Source of the DNA: Bacteroidota bacterium
GTDB taxonomy: Bacteria; Bacteroidota; Bacteroidia; UKL13-3
Direction: 5' to 3'
Assembly (NCBI GenBank): GCA_947485745.1
Contig: CANKQY010000009.1
Span: forward strand, 1 to 48,904
Length of the DNA: 48,904 nt
A program made the position numbers and the translations under genes. The notes under the pieces were generated by a model. The model worked only from the letters and a program-made list of their open reading frames with translations. It had not been told where the DNA came from and searched no databases. Every line of letters starts with the position of its first letter. Positions within the stretch are counted from its first letter, which is position 1. This document shows positions 1 to 8,046 of this stretch, piece by piece.

Positions 1-1545
1 AGCAATATCGTTTACATAAACAAAATTACCCAAGGTATCTGTATAATAAAAAATATCAGTTGCAGATTCAATGAGGAGTCTAAATTTTTCTTCATTTTCT
101 TTTAATTTAATTTCTGTGAAATGGCGTTGAAAAGCAGCTCCTAAATTCCTTGTAACATTTCTAAGAATTTGTTCATGGCTCTCATCCCAAGTTATTTCAT
201 CATACCTACTTTCAAGCGCTAAAAATCCCCAAAAATCCCCAGAGATAAATATTGGTAGGGCAATAACTGATTTTACCTCAATTGGAAGAAACCTAGCTTG
301 CTCTATTTCAGGCAAATCCTTAATATTACTATGAATGATTTTATTTTGTGAAAGGGCAATTTTCCATCTTTCTAATCCTGCTTGTGCATAGTTAATGCCT
401 TGAATTTCAGGGTTGTTTATGAGAATGGCATTGTTTTCTTTACTCCATTGAAATCTCTGGCTATACGATAAGATATTCCCTTCGATATCCTTGTTATTTT
501 TAACAATATGAACCTTATTTACCTTAAAAGCCGTACCAATTAATTGTGTGGCCTTTCCAACTGCATCTTCAAAATTTGGGTTTGCCAATAGCTCGTCAGA
601 AACACTGTTAATGGCTCTTAATAATAGGTTGTTTTCCTCGAGTTTAAATTCATATTTTTTTCTTTCGGTAATATCTGATTGAATGGCAATAAATCCGATA
701 TGTTTTTCCTCCTCAATTATTGGCGTTATTGAAAGTGAAATCCAATAGGCTTTACCACTTTTTGTATAATTTATAATTTCTCCATTGTAGGAATTTTTGT
801 TTTTTAAGGCAGTGCCCATTGCTTTAATGGTTTCTAAGCTAGAATCAGGACCTTGCAAAAGAATACCTGGTTTTACCCCAATAATGTCTTTCACAGAATA
901 TTCAGTTAGGCGTTCAAATCCTTCATTCGCCCAAGTTGCAATGCCATCCGCATTGGAAATAATCACTAAATTTTGTGTTTTTTGGGCAACAATTGCAAGT
1001 GTTTTTATTTCTTCTTCGATGCGTTTTCTTTCCGTAATATCAAATCGAATGGAAAGATATTGATAAGGTACTCCTTGTTCATTTAAAAAGGGAATAATGG
1101 TGGAATCTACCCAATATATTTCGCCATTTTTTGTTCTGTTACAAATTTCACCTTGCCAAATTTTGCCTGATCCAATTTGACTCCAAAGCTTTTTAAAAAA
1201 CTCTTTTGAATGGAAGCCACTATTGACAATATTGTGATTTTTTCCAATTAATTCTCTTAAGGAATAGCCAGATATTTTGCAAAAATTCTCGTTTGCCATT
1301 AAAATATGAGCCTTGTGATCAGTTAAGGAAAAGAGCGCTGCAGTATCAATAGCGGCCTTAAAATTACTTAATTCCTTAAACGATTCTTTTGAACTGAGTT
1401 CTAATATTCTTTCTAGCGTATTGTAATCGTCTTGAAATTGAAAATAGCTTTCATTAACAAGTTGAATGAGCGACTGTAGTTCATCCTTATTGGGAATTTG
1501 CTCGCCAAAAAGTTTTTTAATTTGCCTTTTAAGTAATCTATGCAT
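1..1545 (-). CDS. Multi-PAS/GAF sensor protein (3' end cut by window edge)
   Basis: An open frame runs without a stop from an ATG at 1545 to the left edge, giving at least 515 residues. I translated it by hand. A PAS domain lies at about 55-175, ending in the typical DITERKR. A second PAS is at about 180-305, ending DITERKK, a GAF domain at about 315-475, and a third PAS begins near 485. There is no signal peptide or membrane segment in the visible part, so it is probably a cytoplasmic sensor. The output domain lies outside the window; a histidine kinase is the usual one for this architecture, but that is inference. It follows the FIST gene by 51 bases on the same strand, so the two are probably co-transcribed and may share a signal path. 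Confidence 0.85.
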   Translation of the reverse strand, partial: MHRLLKRQIKKLFGEQIPNKDELQSLIQLVNESYFQFQDDYNTLERILELSSKESFKELSNFKAAIDTAALFSLTDHKAHILMANENFCKISGYSLRELIGKNHNIVNSGFHSKEFFKKLWSQIGSGKIWQGEICNRTKNGEIYWVDSTIIPFLNEQGVPYQYLSIRFDITERKRIEEEIKTLAIVAQKTQNLVIISNADGIATWANEGFERLTEYSVKDIIGVKPGILLQGPDSSLETIKAMGTALKNKNSYNGEIINYTKSGKAYWISLSITPIIEEEKHIGFIAIQSDITERKKYEFKLEENNLLLRAINSVSDELLANPNFEDAVGKATQLIGTAFKVNKVHIVKNNKDIEGNILSYSQRFQWSKENNAILINNPEIQGINYAQAGLERWKIALSQNKIIHSNIKDLPEIEQARFLPIEVKSVIALPIFISGDFWGFLALESRYDEITWDESHEQILRNVTRNLGAAFQRHFTEIKLKENEEKFRLLIESATDIFYYTDTLGNFVYVNDIA

Positions 1546-1596
1546 GAATGCTTTTTTGGTAATTTATTTGGATAGTTGAATCATTTTATCCTTTAC

Positions 1597-2742
1597 TTAC
1601 AGGGTTTCATTGATGGTTGTGATGGTCATAGTTTGGTTGTGTAATTCACATTTTGCATTTGCTGAGAATGGTGAAATTTCACCATAGGAATAAAAACCTG
1701 ATAGCAGGGTTTCATTGCCTAAAATTTCTCTCACTCCTTCAACCTCCTCCTCAACAATTTGCTTTAATACTAATTTTCTACCTACACAACTAATTAAAAT
1801 AGCAAGCGCTGGATTTTCATTTTTAGCATTTGAAATAGTTGATTTTGCAGCCCCAATTGCGCCATCAATTAATCGATCAAAATTGGCTTTCATCAATCTT
1901 ACATAGGCTCCTTCTGGAATATCACCTGCAAAGGTTAATGATTGTTGGCCTTCGTTAATCGCTAATATTGTTCTTACAACTGGCTCAGAATTTTTTTCTA
2001 ATCTGAGGTTCAATGGAAACAATAATCCAGAGGAAGGCAGGTTACTGGCATGCTCTCCCAAAAAAGACTTATAAAGCTCCAAAGCTGGTTTGCTATCTAG
2101 TTCAAACAGTACGTTATTTTTCGATTTTGTTACCAATCTCTCAACGCCAAAACTATCCCACCCTCCTAAACTGCCGTAAGCTACCTGAAAATTGTTGCCG
2201 TAAAAACCTATTGCAGAAACCAACTTGGTTTTTGCTGAGCCATTTTCATCAATGATAAAAGTTTCAGAAAAATTTGCACCGTCTCCTGCTAAACCGCCAG
2301 TTGCACTTACATTTTGTGGTAGGTTTTCTCTTAATCCTCTTACCAATTCGGAGCCATTAATTGTTAAGCCTTCGCTCATCACGAAAATATGTTTTAAATT
2401 TTCTCCAAGCAAACTATTCACAATATTTTTACCAACTTCAAAACTATCACCTGTCGAATTTATTTCTCGACTAACAAATTTGATTGTTGTTGTATTAAAT
2501 TCTACCATTGTTGCAATAATGGTATCATCAAAAACATTGATACCAGAAATTTCGCCAGCTGAGGTGCCGCCAATCATAATGGTATTGGGGTATTTCTCCT
2601 TTAACAAAATTAATGCCTTATTGTCTTTTATCAATTGAGTTGAACCAAAAACAAAAATTAATGATGGGTCGGTAATTGAATTTTTATTTTCAATTTCTGT
2701 CCAATTGGTTTCGAATGTATATTTTAATTGTGCTGTTTTCAA
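1597..2742 (-). CDS. FIST N- and C-terminal domain signal-transduction protein
   Basis: This 381-residue protein matches the FIST family (F-box and intracellular signal transduction). The FIST_N domain covers about residues 25-215 and includes the characteristic IGGTSAGEI segment at 57-65. FIST_C covers about 220-360, ending in the typical GFYSYGEI-like strand. FIST domains are thought to bind small ligands and are often encoded beside histidine kinases, diguanylate cyclases or chemotaxis proteins, which agrees with the PAS/GAF sensor 51 bases downstream. No signal peptide is seen, so it should be cytoplasmic. The start is a TTG at 2742; I see no nearby in-frame ATG. Family call is firm, the ligand is unknown. 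Confidence 0.85.
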   Translation of the reverse strand: MKTAQLKYTFETNWTEIENKNSITDPSLIFVFGSTQLIKDNKALILLKEKYPNTIMIGGTSAGEISGINVFDDTIIATMVEFNTTTIKFVSREINSTGDSFEVGKNIVNSLLGENLKHIFVMSEGLTINGSELVRGLRENLPQNVSATGGLAGDGANFSETFIIDENGSAKTKLVSAIGFYGNNFQVAYGSLGGWDSFGVERLVTKSKNNVLFELDSKPALELYKSFLGEHASNLPSSGLLFPLNLRLEKNSEPVVRTILAINEGQQSLTFAGDIPEGAYVRLMKANFDRLIDGAIGAAKSTISNAKNENPALAILISCVGRKLVLKQIVEEEVEGVREILGNETLLSGFYSYGEISPFSANAKCELHNQTMTITTINETL

Positions 2743-2821
2743 GTTCTCTTAATTTTAAGCAATTTAATATTATGTTTAGTATTATGTCAAGTTAAATAAC
2801 TTATCTTATTTTGCTCACTAT

Positions 2822-3436
2822 ATGGAAAATAGGTTATTTTATTTAATTAGACACGGTGAAACCGAATTTAATAAGCTAGGAATTGTTCAAGGTAGTGGCG
2901 TTGATATGCCTCTCAATCAGGTGGGGGAGGCTCAGGCGCAAAAGTTTTACGATTACTACAAGGAAATTAAGTTTAAAAAAATTTATACTTCAAGTTTAAT
3001 TCGCACGCAGCAGAGCGTATCGCCATTTATTGAAGCAGGTTATCCTTATGAGGCAATTCCAGCCTTGAATGAAATTTCTTGGGGTATATATGAAGGTAAG
3101 CCACAGAATGAAGAGGAAAGAAGGGTTTATGGCGAGGTTGTTAATTCTTGGAATATTGGTAATTATAATGCCCGGATTTTAGGAGGTGAAAGTGCTTTAG
3201 ATCTTCAGTTAAGGCAGTTAACATTTATTCAATTTCTTAAACAACAAGCAGATGACTGCGTATTAATTGCTTTGCATGGCAGGGCATTGAAGTGTTTTTT
3301 GTGTAATTTATTGGAATTGCCCTTATCTCAAATGGATAGTTTTGAACACCGTAATTTGTGTTTGTATATCTTAGAATTTGATGGAAATAAATTCAAGGTT
3401 ATCAAAAATTGTGACACCACACATCTTTTGAGTTAA
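2822..3436 (+). CDS. Histidine phosphatase family protein (phosphoglycerate mutase-like)
   Basis: The 204-residue protein has the branch-1 histidine phosphatase layout. The RHG motif at residues 10-12 carries the nucleophile His11. Arg61 lies in the TSSLIRT segment, Glu84 in NEISWG is the likely proton donor, and His152 in LHGRALK completes the site. The length of about 200 residues fits small phosphatases such as CobC or broad-specificity PhoE-like enzymes better than a true glycolytic phosphoglycerate mutase. No cobalamin genes lie nearby, so the substrate is open. It is transcribed divergently from the FIST gene and ends in a strong terminator. A TATTTTG element about 10 bases before the ATG could be its -7 promoter box. 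Confidence 0.88.
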   Translation: MENRLFYLIRHGETEFNKLGIVQGSGVDMPLNQVGEAQAQKFYDYYKEIKFKKIYTSSLIRTQQSVSPFIEAGYPYEAIPALNEISWGIYEGKPQNEEERRVYGEVVNSWNIGNYNARILGGESALDLQLRQLTFIQFLKQQADDCVLIALHGRALKCFLCNLLELPLSQMDSFEHRNLCLYILEFDGNKFKVIKNCDTTHLLS

Positions 3437-3475
3437 AAAAAACCCTGAATTAAGATGGCTTAATTCAGGGTTTTT
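3436..3475. terminator. Bidirectional intrinsic terminator between convergent genes
   Basis: A perfect 12-bp stem (CCCTGAATTAAG at 3443-3454 with its complement at 3459-3470) closes an ATGG loop. It has an A run on the left and a T run on the right, so a U tract follows the hairpin in both directions. It sits between the stops of the histidine phosphatase (+) and the acyl-CoA dehydrogenase (-). Confidence 0.93.
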
Positions 3476-3487
3476 AATAATTAAGAA

Positions 3488-4627
3488 TTACCGTAATAAT
3501 TCTCTTGCAATTACAATTCTATTAACTTCACTGGTTCCCTCATATATTTGGGTAATCTTAGCATCACGCATCAAGCGTTCTACATGGTATTCCTTAACAT
3601 AACCATAGCCACCATGAACTTGAACAGCTTCAGTGCTAACCCACATAGCGGTTTCGGATGCAAATACTTTTGCCATTGAACTGGCCAATGCATAATCTTT
3701 GCCTGCATCTTTTAGCCACGCAGCTTTTACAACTAGTAACCTGGCTGCTTCAATTTGAGTAGCCATATCGGCTAGTTTAAATTGGATAGCTTGGTGGTGC
3801 ATAATTTCCTTTCCAAATGCTTTGCGTTCCTTTGAATATTTTAAAGCCAATTCATAGGCTCCACTTGCTATTCCTAAGGCCTGAGCGGCAATGCCTATGC
3901 GACCTCCAGCTAAAACCTTCATAGCAAATTTGAATCCAAATCCATCTTCGCCAATTCTATTTTCTTTAGGTACCTTTACATCTTGAAACATGATAGAATG
4001 AGTATCACTTCCGCGAATTCCCATTTTATCCTCTTTCCTACCAATAGTTACACCTTCCCAGTTTTTTTCTACAATAAAGGCATTGATTCCTTTGTGGCCT
4101 TTTTCTACATGTGTTTGGGCAATTACCAAGTAGTAGGTTCCAGAATTACCATTTGTGATCCAATTTTTGGTCCCATTCAATAAATAATAATCACCTTTAT
4201 CTTCTGCAGTTGTTCTTTGCGAAGTAGCGTCGCTGCCAGCTTCTGGCTCAGATAATAAAAAAGCACCATGCACCTGGCCACTGGCCAAAGGCACTAAATA
4301 TTTTTGTTTTTGTTCTTCGTTGCCATAAGTTTCTATACCCCAACATACCAGCGAATTATTCACTGAAACAACCACTGAAGCAGAAGCATCAATTTTTGAT
4401 AATTCTTCCATTGCCAATACGTATGAAATGGTATCCATTCCAGCTCCACCATATTTAGGGTCAACCATAATTCCCAAAAAGCCAAGTTCACCTAATTTTT
4501 TAATTTGCTCATAAGGAAATTTTTGCTCGTTATCCCTTTCAATGACTCCTGGCAATAATTCAGTTTGTGCAAAATCACGCGCTGCTTGTTGTACGTTTAA
4601 ATGCTCTTCGGTAAATTCAAAATTCAT
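3488..4627 (-). CDS. Acyl-CoA dehydrogenase
   Basis: This is a full-length (379 residues) FAD-dependent acyl-CoA dehydrogenase, catalysing alpha,beta-dehydrogenation of acyl-CoA with electrons passed to electron transfer flavoprotein. The N-terminal helical domain is followed by the middle beta domain (FLLSEPEAGSD, then WITNG) and the C-terminal helical domain. The catalytic base is Glu363 in IYEGTSE, in the position used by short- and medium-chain enzymes, so a butyryl/short-chain substrate is likely. The QVHGGYGY flavin/adenine-contact motif is intact. It is monocistronic: it has its own promoter in the gap to rfaE2 and a strong terminator behind it. No etfAB or other beta-oxidation genes are in the window. 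Confidence 0.95.
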   Translation of the reverse strand: MNFEFTEEHLNVQQAARDFAQTELLPGVIERDNEQKFPYEQIKKLGELGFLGIMVDPKYGGAGMDTISYVLAMEELSKIDASASVVVSVNNSLVCWGIETYGNEEQKQKYLVPLASGQVHGAFLLSEPEAGSDATSQRTTAEDKGDYYLLNGTKNWITNGNSGTYYLVIAQTHVEKGHKGINAFIVEKNWEGVTIGRKEDKMGIRGSDTHSIMFQDVKVPKENRIGEDGFGFKFAMKVLAGGRIGIAAQALGIASGAYELALKYSKERKAFGKEIMHHQAIQFKLADMATQIEAARLLVVKAAWLKDAGKDYALASSMAKVFASETAMWVSTEAVQVHGGYGYVKEYHVERLMRDAKITQIYEGTSEVNRIVIARELLR

Positions 4628-4647
4628 ATACTTTCAATTTAATTCGG

Positions 4648-4678
4648 CGAATATAGTTGTTGGCTTCAGATATTCAAA
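4648..4678 (-). promoter_or_regulatory. Bacteroidota-type promoter of the acyl-CoA dehydrogenase gene
   Basis: Read on the minus strand there is TTTG (4678-4675), a 19-base spacer, then TATATTCG (4655-4648). This fits the Bacteroidota -33 TTTG / -7 TAnnTTTG pattern with one change in the -7 box. The predicted transcript starts near 4642, leaving a leader of about 15 bases before the ATG at 4627. It lies wholly between the rfaE2 stop and this gene. Confidence 0.6.
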
Positions 4679-4699
4679 CCATTTACTAATGGTTTTTGT

Positions 4700-5191
4700 T
4701 TAAGAAACTTTAATTTTTTTTTCAATTGCGCTTGTTGAATAGCCAAGTAAAAAATCAATTGTTTTAACTTCTCCCCCCTTAGCCTTAACCACATCATAAC
4801 CAACAATTTGTTCAATATTGTAATCGCTTCCTTTTACTAAAACATTGGGCTGAACCAATTCAATAAGCTTTAAAGGAGTTGGTTCGTTAAAAAGCACCAC
4901 TGCATCTACAAAACTTAAGGAGGCCATGATTAGCATTCTAGATTGCTCATCTTGTATGGGTCTGTGTGGTCCTTTTAATCTGCTTACAGATTCATCTGTG
5001 TTTAACCCCAAAACGAGGATATCACCTAAATCAGCAGCTTTTGCTAAATAATCTACATGACCTTTATGAAGAATATCAAAACAACCATTGGTGAAAACAA
5101 TTTTTTTGCCTTCACTTTCCCATTGCGCAACTTTTGTTTTTAATCCGTCCCAATCAAAAAGTTTGGTTCGAACCGAATTATACTTGCTCAT
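4700..5191 (-). CDS. rfaE2: D-glycero-beta-D-manno-heptose 1-phosphate adenylyltransferase
   Basis: At 163 residues it is the stand-alone nucleotidyltransferase half of HldE (RfaE2). It would transfer AMP from ATP to heptose 1-phosphate, giving ADP-heptose for the LPS inner core. The N-terminal FTNGCFDILHKGH carries the HxGH signature at residues 42-45, and GYSTSAI at 150-156 corresponds to the ISTTxxI-like second signature. VLVKGSDY around 117-124 is typical of the family. Its ATG lies 14 bases inside the upstream membrane-protein gene, so translation is probably coupled. The heptose kinase, isomerase and phosphatase are not in this window. Confidence 0.92.
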   Translation of the reverse strand: MSKYNSVRTKLFDWDGLKTKVAQWESEGKKIVFTNGCFDILHKGHVDYLAKAADLGDILVLGLNTDESVSRLKGPHRPIQDEQSRMLIMASLSFVDAVVLFNEPTPLKLIELVQPNVLVKGSDYNIEQIVGYDVVKAKGGEVKTIDFLLGYSTSAIEKKIKVS

Positions 5192-6173
5192 TTAATTTCT
5201 TTTTTTGTTTACTAATTACTAACAAAGAGGCAATTGCACCCAAGGCTAATAAAACAATCATTTGTATGCCATGAACCATGGTGGCGTAAGCTATTCCGTC
5301 TTCTTTGGCGACCCCAAATAAAAGTAATGATTGCATTACAAAGAAATGATAGGTGCCGGCTCCAGCACCTGGGGCTGGTAAAACAATTCCAATTGAACCA
5401 ATTGCAAAAACAGTAAGACAATCCACAAAGTTTAAGTGAGAAGTTGATTCCATTGCAAAAAGGCAGACATACATCATTAAAATATAGCCAGCCCAGATGA
5501 GCAAAGAAAGTATTATAAAAAGGAAGGGATTTTTTATGTGTCTAATGCTTAATAAACCATCACCAAATCCCTGAATCATTAGAAAAATTCTAGCGAATAA
5601 AGCTGTTTTAACAAACTTTTTTCTTAAAATAAACAAGAGGGAGCCTATGGTTGCCATGCCCAGTAAAATCAACCATTTCCATGGTAATCCGTTATTTTGG
5701 GCATCAGCATTGCCCGAATCCAGTGCTTTGGTTAAGAATCGGCTAATTAAATCGAATTGAAGTAAAAATATGGTTCCCAAAATAAGGGCTAAGAGCACCA
5801 TGTCAACTAATCTTTCTGTTACTACCGAACCTAAAGATTTTTCAACAGGCATGTCATCTGTTTTGCTCAATGCTGCGCAACGGGATATTTCGCCTGCCCT
5901 GGGGATAATATAATTCATCATGTATCCAACCAATACCGCGTAAAAACTATGGGTTACTGAAACCTCATATTGCATGGCACTGTAAAGTTGAGTAGCCCTT
6001 AAAGCTCTTAACCAATGGCTAATTAAGGAGATAAGAACACCTAGGATCAGCCAATATAAATTGGCATTAGCCATTTTTTGAAATAACTCACTCCAATTGG
6101 TATCTCCGAATACAAAAAATAGAAAAAATCCTCCTATGAATACAATCAGACCATACTGGATTAGCTTTTTCAA
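5178..6173 (-). CDS. Lysylphosphatidylglycerol synthase TM-region/UPF0104 family membrane protein
   Basis: The 331-residue protein is almost entirely hydrophobic with about 8 membrane segments. It matches the flippase-like UPF0104 / lysylphosphatidylglycerol synthetase transmembrane family, with the conserved IIPRAGEISRC stretch (about 89-99) and a PAPGAGAGTYH stretch near 265-275. It has only the membrane half, without the aminoacyl-transferase domain of MprF, so it is more likely a lipid or polyprenol-linked transporter than a synthase. The start is a TTG only 6 bases after the panD stop, and the end overlaps rfaE2 by 14 bases. The operon panD, this gene, rfaE2 is tight. Confidence 0.85.
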   Translation of the reverse strand: MKKLIQYGLIVFIGGFFLFFVFGDTNWSELFQKMANANLYWLILGVLISLISHWLRALRATQLYSAMQYEVSVTHSFYAVLVGYMMNYIIPRAGEISRCAALSKTDDMPVEKSLGSVVTERLVDMVLLALILGTIFLLQFDLISRFLTKALDSGNADAQNNGLPWKWLILLGMATIGSLLFILRKKFVKTALFARIFLMIQGFGDGLLSIRHIKNPFLFIILSLLIWAGYILMMYVCLFAMESTSHLNFVDCLTVFAIGSIGIVLPAPGAGAGTYHFFVMQSLLLFGVAKEDGIAYATMVHGIQMIVLLALGAIASLLVISKQKKKLNEQV

Positions 6174-6179
6174 TGGATA

Positions 6180-6530
6180 TTAGTGGATTAACTTATTTTG
6201 ATGGTCGGGATAAATGGCAATAGGTTGGTATTTTTTGGCTTCATTAAATTCCATAATGCAGTAGGAGATGATGATCACATGATCCCCGGTTGCGGCTTTT
6301 CTAGCAGCAGGGCCGTTTAAACAGATCATTCCGCTTCCGCGCTCACCTTTAATAACATATGTTTCAAGTCGCTCTCCATTGTTAATGTTTACTACCTGAA
6401 CCTTTTCATTTTCAATCATGTTTGCGGCATCCATCAGATCCTCGTCAATAGTAATACTTCCTACATAATGTAATTCTGTTTGTGTAACTTTTACACGATG
6501 TATTTTCGATTTTAAGAGTTGTATCTGCAT
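6180..6530 (-). CDS. panD: Aspartate 1-decarboxylase
   Basis: PanD decarboxylates L-aspartate to beta-alanine for pantothenate and coenzyme A synthesis. With the ATG at 6530 the protein has 116 residues and lines up with the E. coli enzyme residue by residue. Gly24-Ser25 is the self-cleavage site that makes the pyruvoyl cofactor, and Lys9, Arg54 and Tyr58 are the active-site residues. The NGPAAR segment (72-77) is also intact. The frame stays open 23 codons further upstream, but that extension would cover a well-formed promoter and shift the Gly24-Ser25 numbering, so I reject it. It is the first gene of the operon with the membrane protein and rfaE2. panB and panC are not here. Confidence 0.95.
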   Translation of the reverse strand: MQIQLLKSKIHRVKVTQTELHYVGSITIDEDLMDAANMIENEKVQVVNINNGERLETYVIKGERGSGMICLNGPAARKAATGDHVIIISYCIMEFNEAKKYQPIAIYPDHQNKLIH

Positions 6531-6546
6531 AGTAATTATTGCCCTG

Positions 6547-6577
6547 CAAAAGTAGGCAAAAAGCACAAACTCACAAA
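6547..6577 (-). promoter_or_regulatory. panD: Bacteroidota-type promoter of the panD operon
   Basis: On the minus strand TTTG (6577-6574) is followed by exactly 19 bases and TACTTTTG (6554-6547), an exact TAnnTTTG box. The expected start near 6541 leaves a leader of about 11 bases before the panD ATG. It also argues for the short panD start. Confidence 0.7.
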
Positions 6578-6724
6578 TTAATTGGATTTTGTATAGCAAA
6601 TCACGTTAAAAGATAAATTTTAAGTAGCTGTCAAAAAACAGTCATAATTGAGCAAACTGATTTTTATATGAGAAGGCTCACTGATATATAAACGTTCTTT
6701 GTAGATCAATTTAAACAAAATATT

Positions 6725-8035
6725 ATGAAAAGAATTCTTCTTGTCCTTGCTTTTTGTGCATTTATTGTACAACTTAATGCACAAACTGCTGACAGCGTTA
6801 GCATGTTGCCAGGAACATCAGTAGACGTGTATTACAATTTAGAAACTGGAAATAAAGATACAGTTAGAAACAACAACTGGCATATTGCCTTTGCCGTTCG
6901 TAAGGCTCAACCACCTTTAAAAACAATGCAAGCAGCTACTATATTAGTAAATGATGGTCGCAGTGTAGATTTATATAAATCTAATACCGCATTTGCTGAT
7001 TGGAAAAATTTCGACACAACAGGTTGGAAAGCTTGGCCGCAATCTTTTAATAGTGATAGCAGCTGGGATATTGGTGCGTTTAATCAAGCAAGAAACCAAA
7101 GTAATCCTTTTGATTATGGTTGGGGACAATATGACATGACCTCAAGAGATGTGGTTGGAAATAATATTTGGTTGGTGGCAATTACTACTTCTCCAAATCC
7201 TTCGGCACCTAAGACTTTGAAAAAACTGGCTATTCATAAGATTGCTTATGACACCATGTGGATTTTTACCTTTTCAAATGTAGATGGCACCGATAGTACT
7301 ACATTAACCATTAAGAAATCTGACTTTAATAACAAATTGTTTGCTTATGTAAATTTGGTTTCAAAAACTGTTATTGACAGAGAACCTGCTTTAAACACTT
7401 GGGATATTGTTTTCACAAGATATAAATCATTGGTTACCTTATTTGGACAAACGTTGATGTATCCAGTAATGGGTGTATTGCACCATCCAAATGCAGTAAC
7501 AGCACAATATTCAATGCCAAATGCACGTGCATTTGTACCAGATACTACATTGAAATTTACTTCTAAAGTTGCAGAAATAGGTTGGGATTGGAAATTAATT
7601 ACTACCACGCCTGGTGCATGGCCTGTTAAAGATTCGCTTTCTTATTTCATTAAAACAGGAGCTAACAAGTATTACAGAATTTATTTCACTGATTATTATG
7701 CGGATCAAACCAAACAACTCATTAAGTTTAATAAAACATTTTTTTCTCAACTGACGGGCAACAGTGAATTGGCAAAATCCATTGAAACACTAAAAATTTA
7801 TCCAAATCCTGCTTCAGCAATCGTAAATATTGAAACAGTGTTTACAAAGCCAGTTGCTGCGGTTAATGTTCAATTAATTGACATGACTGGAAGAACTGTA
7901 AGTAGTGAAACATTCATCAATAGAAGCGGAGATTTTAATGTTGCGGTTTCAACGGCTCAACTTAAACCAGGGATTTATTTTGTTAGCATAGAAGCAGACG
8001 GCGTAAAAGCATCAAAAAAGTTAGTTATTAATTAG
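6725..8035 (+). CDS. HmuY-like secreted protein with T9SS type A sorting domain
   Basis: The 436-residue protein starts with a signal peptide (MKRILLVLAFCAFIVQLNAQ). Its body resembles HmuY, the haem-binding protein of Bacteroidota. It has a WHIAFAVRK strand near residues 50-60, a second WDIVFTRYK strand, GWDWK, and near the end KYYRIYFTDYYAD, the characteristic HmuY C-terminal motif. After about residue 355 comes a Por secretion domain (LKIYPNPAS ... GIYFVSIEADG ... KKLVIN), so it should be exported by type IX secretion and released or anchored at the surface. It is followed immediately by a TonB-dependent receptor and a second HmuY-like gene, which suggests haem or metalloporphyrin capture. 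Haem binding itself is inferred. No recognisable Fur box lies upstream. Confidence 0.75.
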   Translation: MKRILLVLAFCAFIVQLNAQTADSVSMLPGTSVDVYYNLETGNKDTVRNNNWHIAFAVRKAQPPLKTMQAATILVNDGRSVDLYKSNTAFADWKNFDTTGWKAWPQSFNSDSSWDIGAFNQARNQSNPFDYGWGQYDMTSRDVVGNNIWLVAITTSPNPSAPKTLKKLAIHKIAYDTMWIFTFSNVDGTDSTTLTIKKSDFNNKLFAYVNLVSKTVIDREPALNTWDIVFTRYKSLVTLFGQTLMYPVMGVLHHPNAVTAQYSMPNARAFVPDTTLKFTSKVAEIGWDWKLITTTPGAWPVKDSLSYFIKTGANKYYRIYFTDYYADQTKQLIKFNKTFFSQLTGNSELAKSIETLKIYPNPASAIVNIETVFTKPVAAVNVQLIDMTGRTVSSETFINRSGDFNVAVSTAQLKPGIYFVSIEADGVKASKKLVIN

Positions 8036-8046
8036 ACAATTTGAGC

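Noticed and set aside
850-940. Possible LOV photosensor in the second PAS domain
   Set aside because: The loop resembles a LOV domain (ILLQGPD) but has no flavin-binding cysteine at the NCRFLQ position, so light sensing is not supported.
797-1063. An 88-codon plus-strand open frame
   Set aside because: It lies antisense within the PAS/GAF sensor gene, whose frame gives clear domain sequence; the antisense frame gives no recognisable protein.
2013-2638. Overlapping plus-strand frames of 80 and 137 codons
   Set aside because: They are antisense to the FIST gene and have no family match or start signal.
6600-6724. Fur or haem-regulator operator upstream of the HmuY-like operon
   Set aside because: I found no inverted GATAAT-type repeat; only a short CTGT...ACAG hairpin, which is common by chance.
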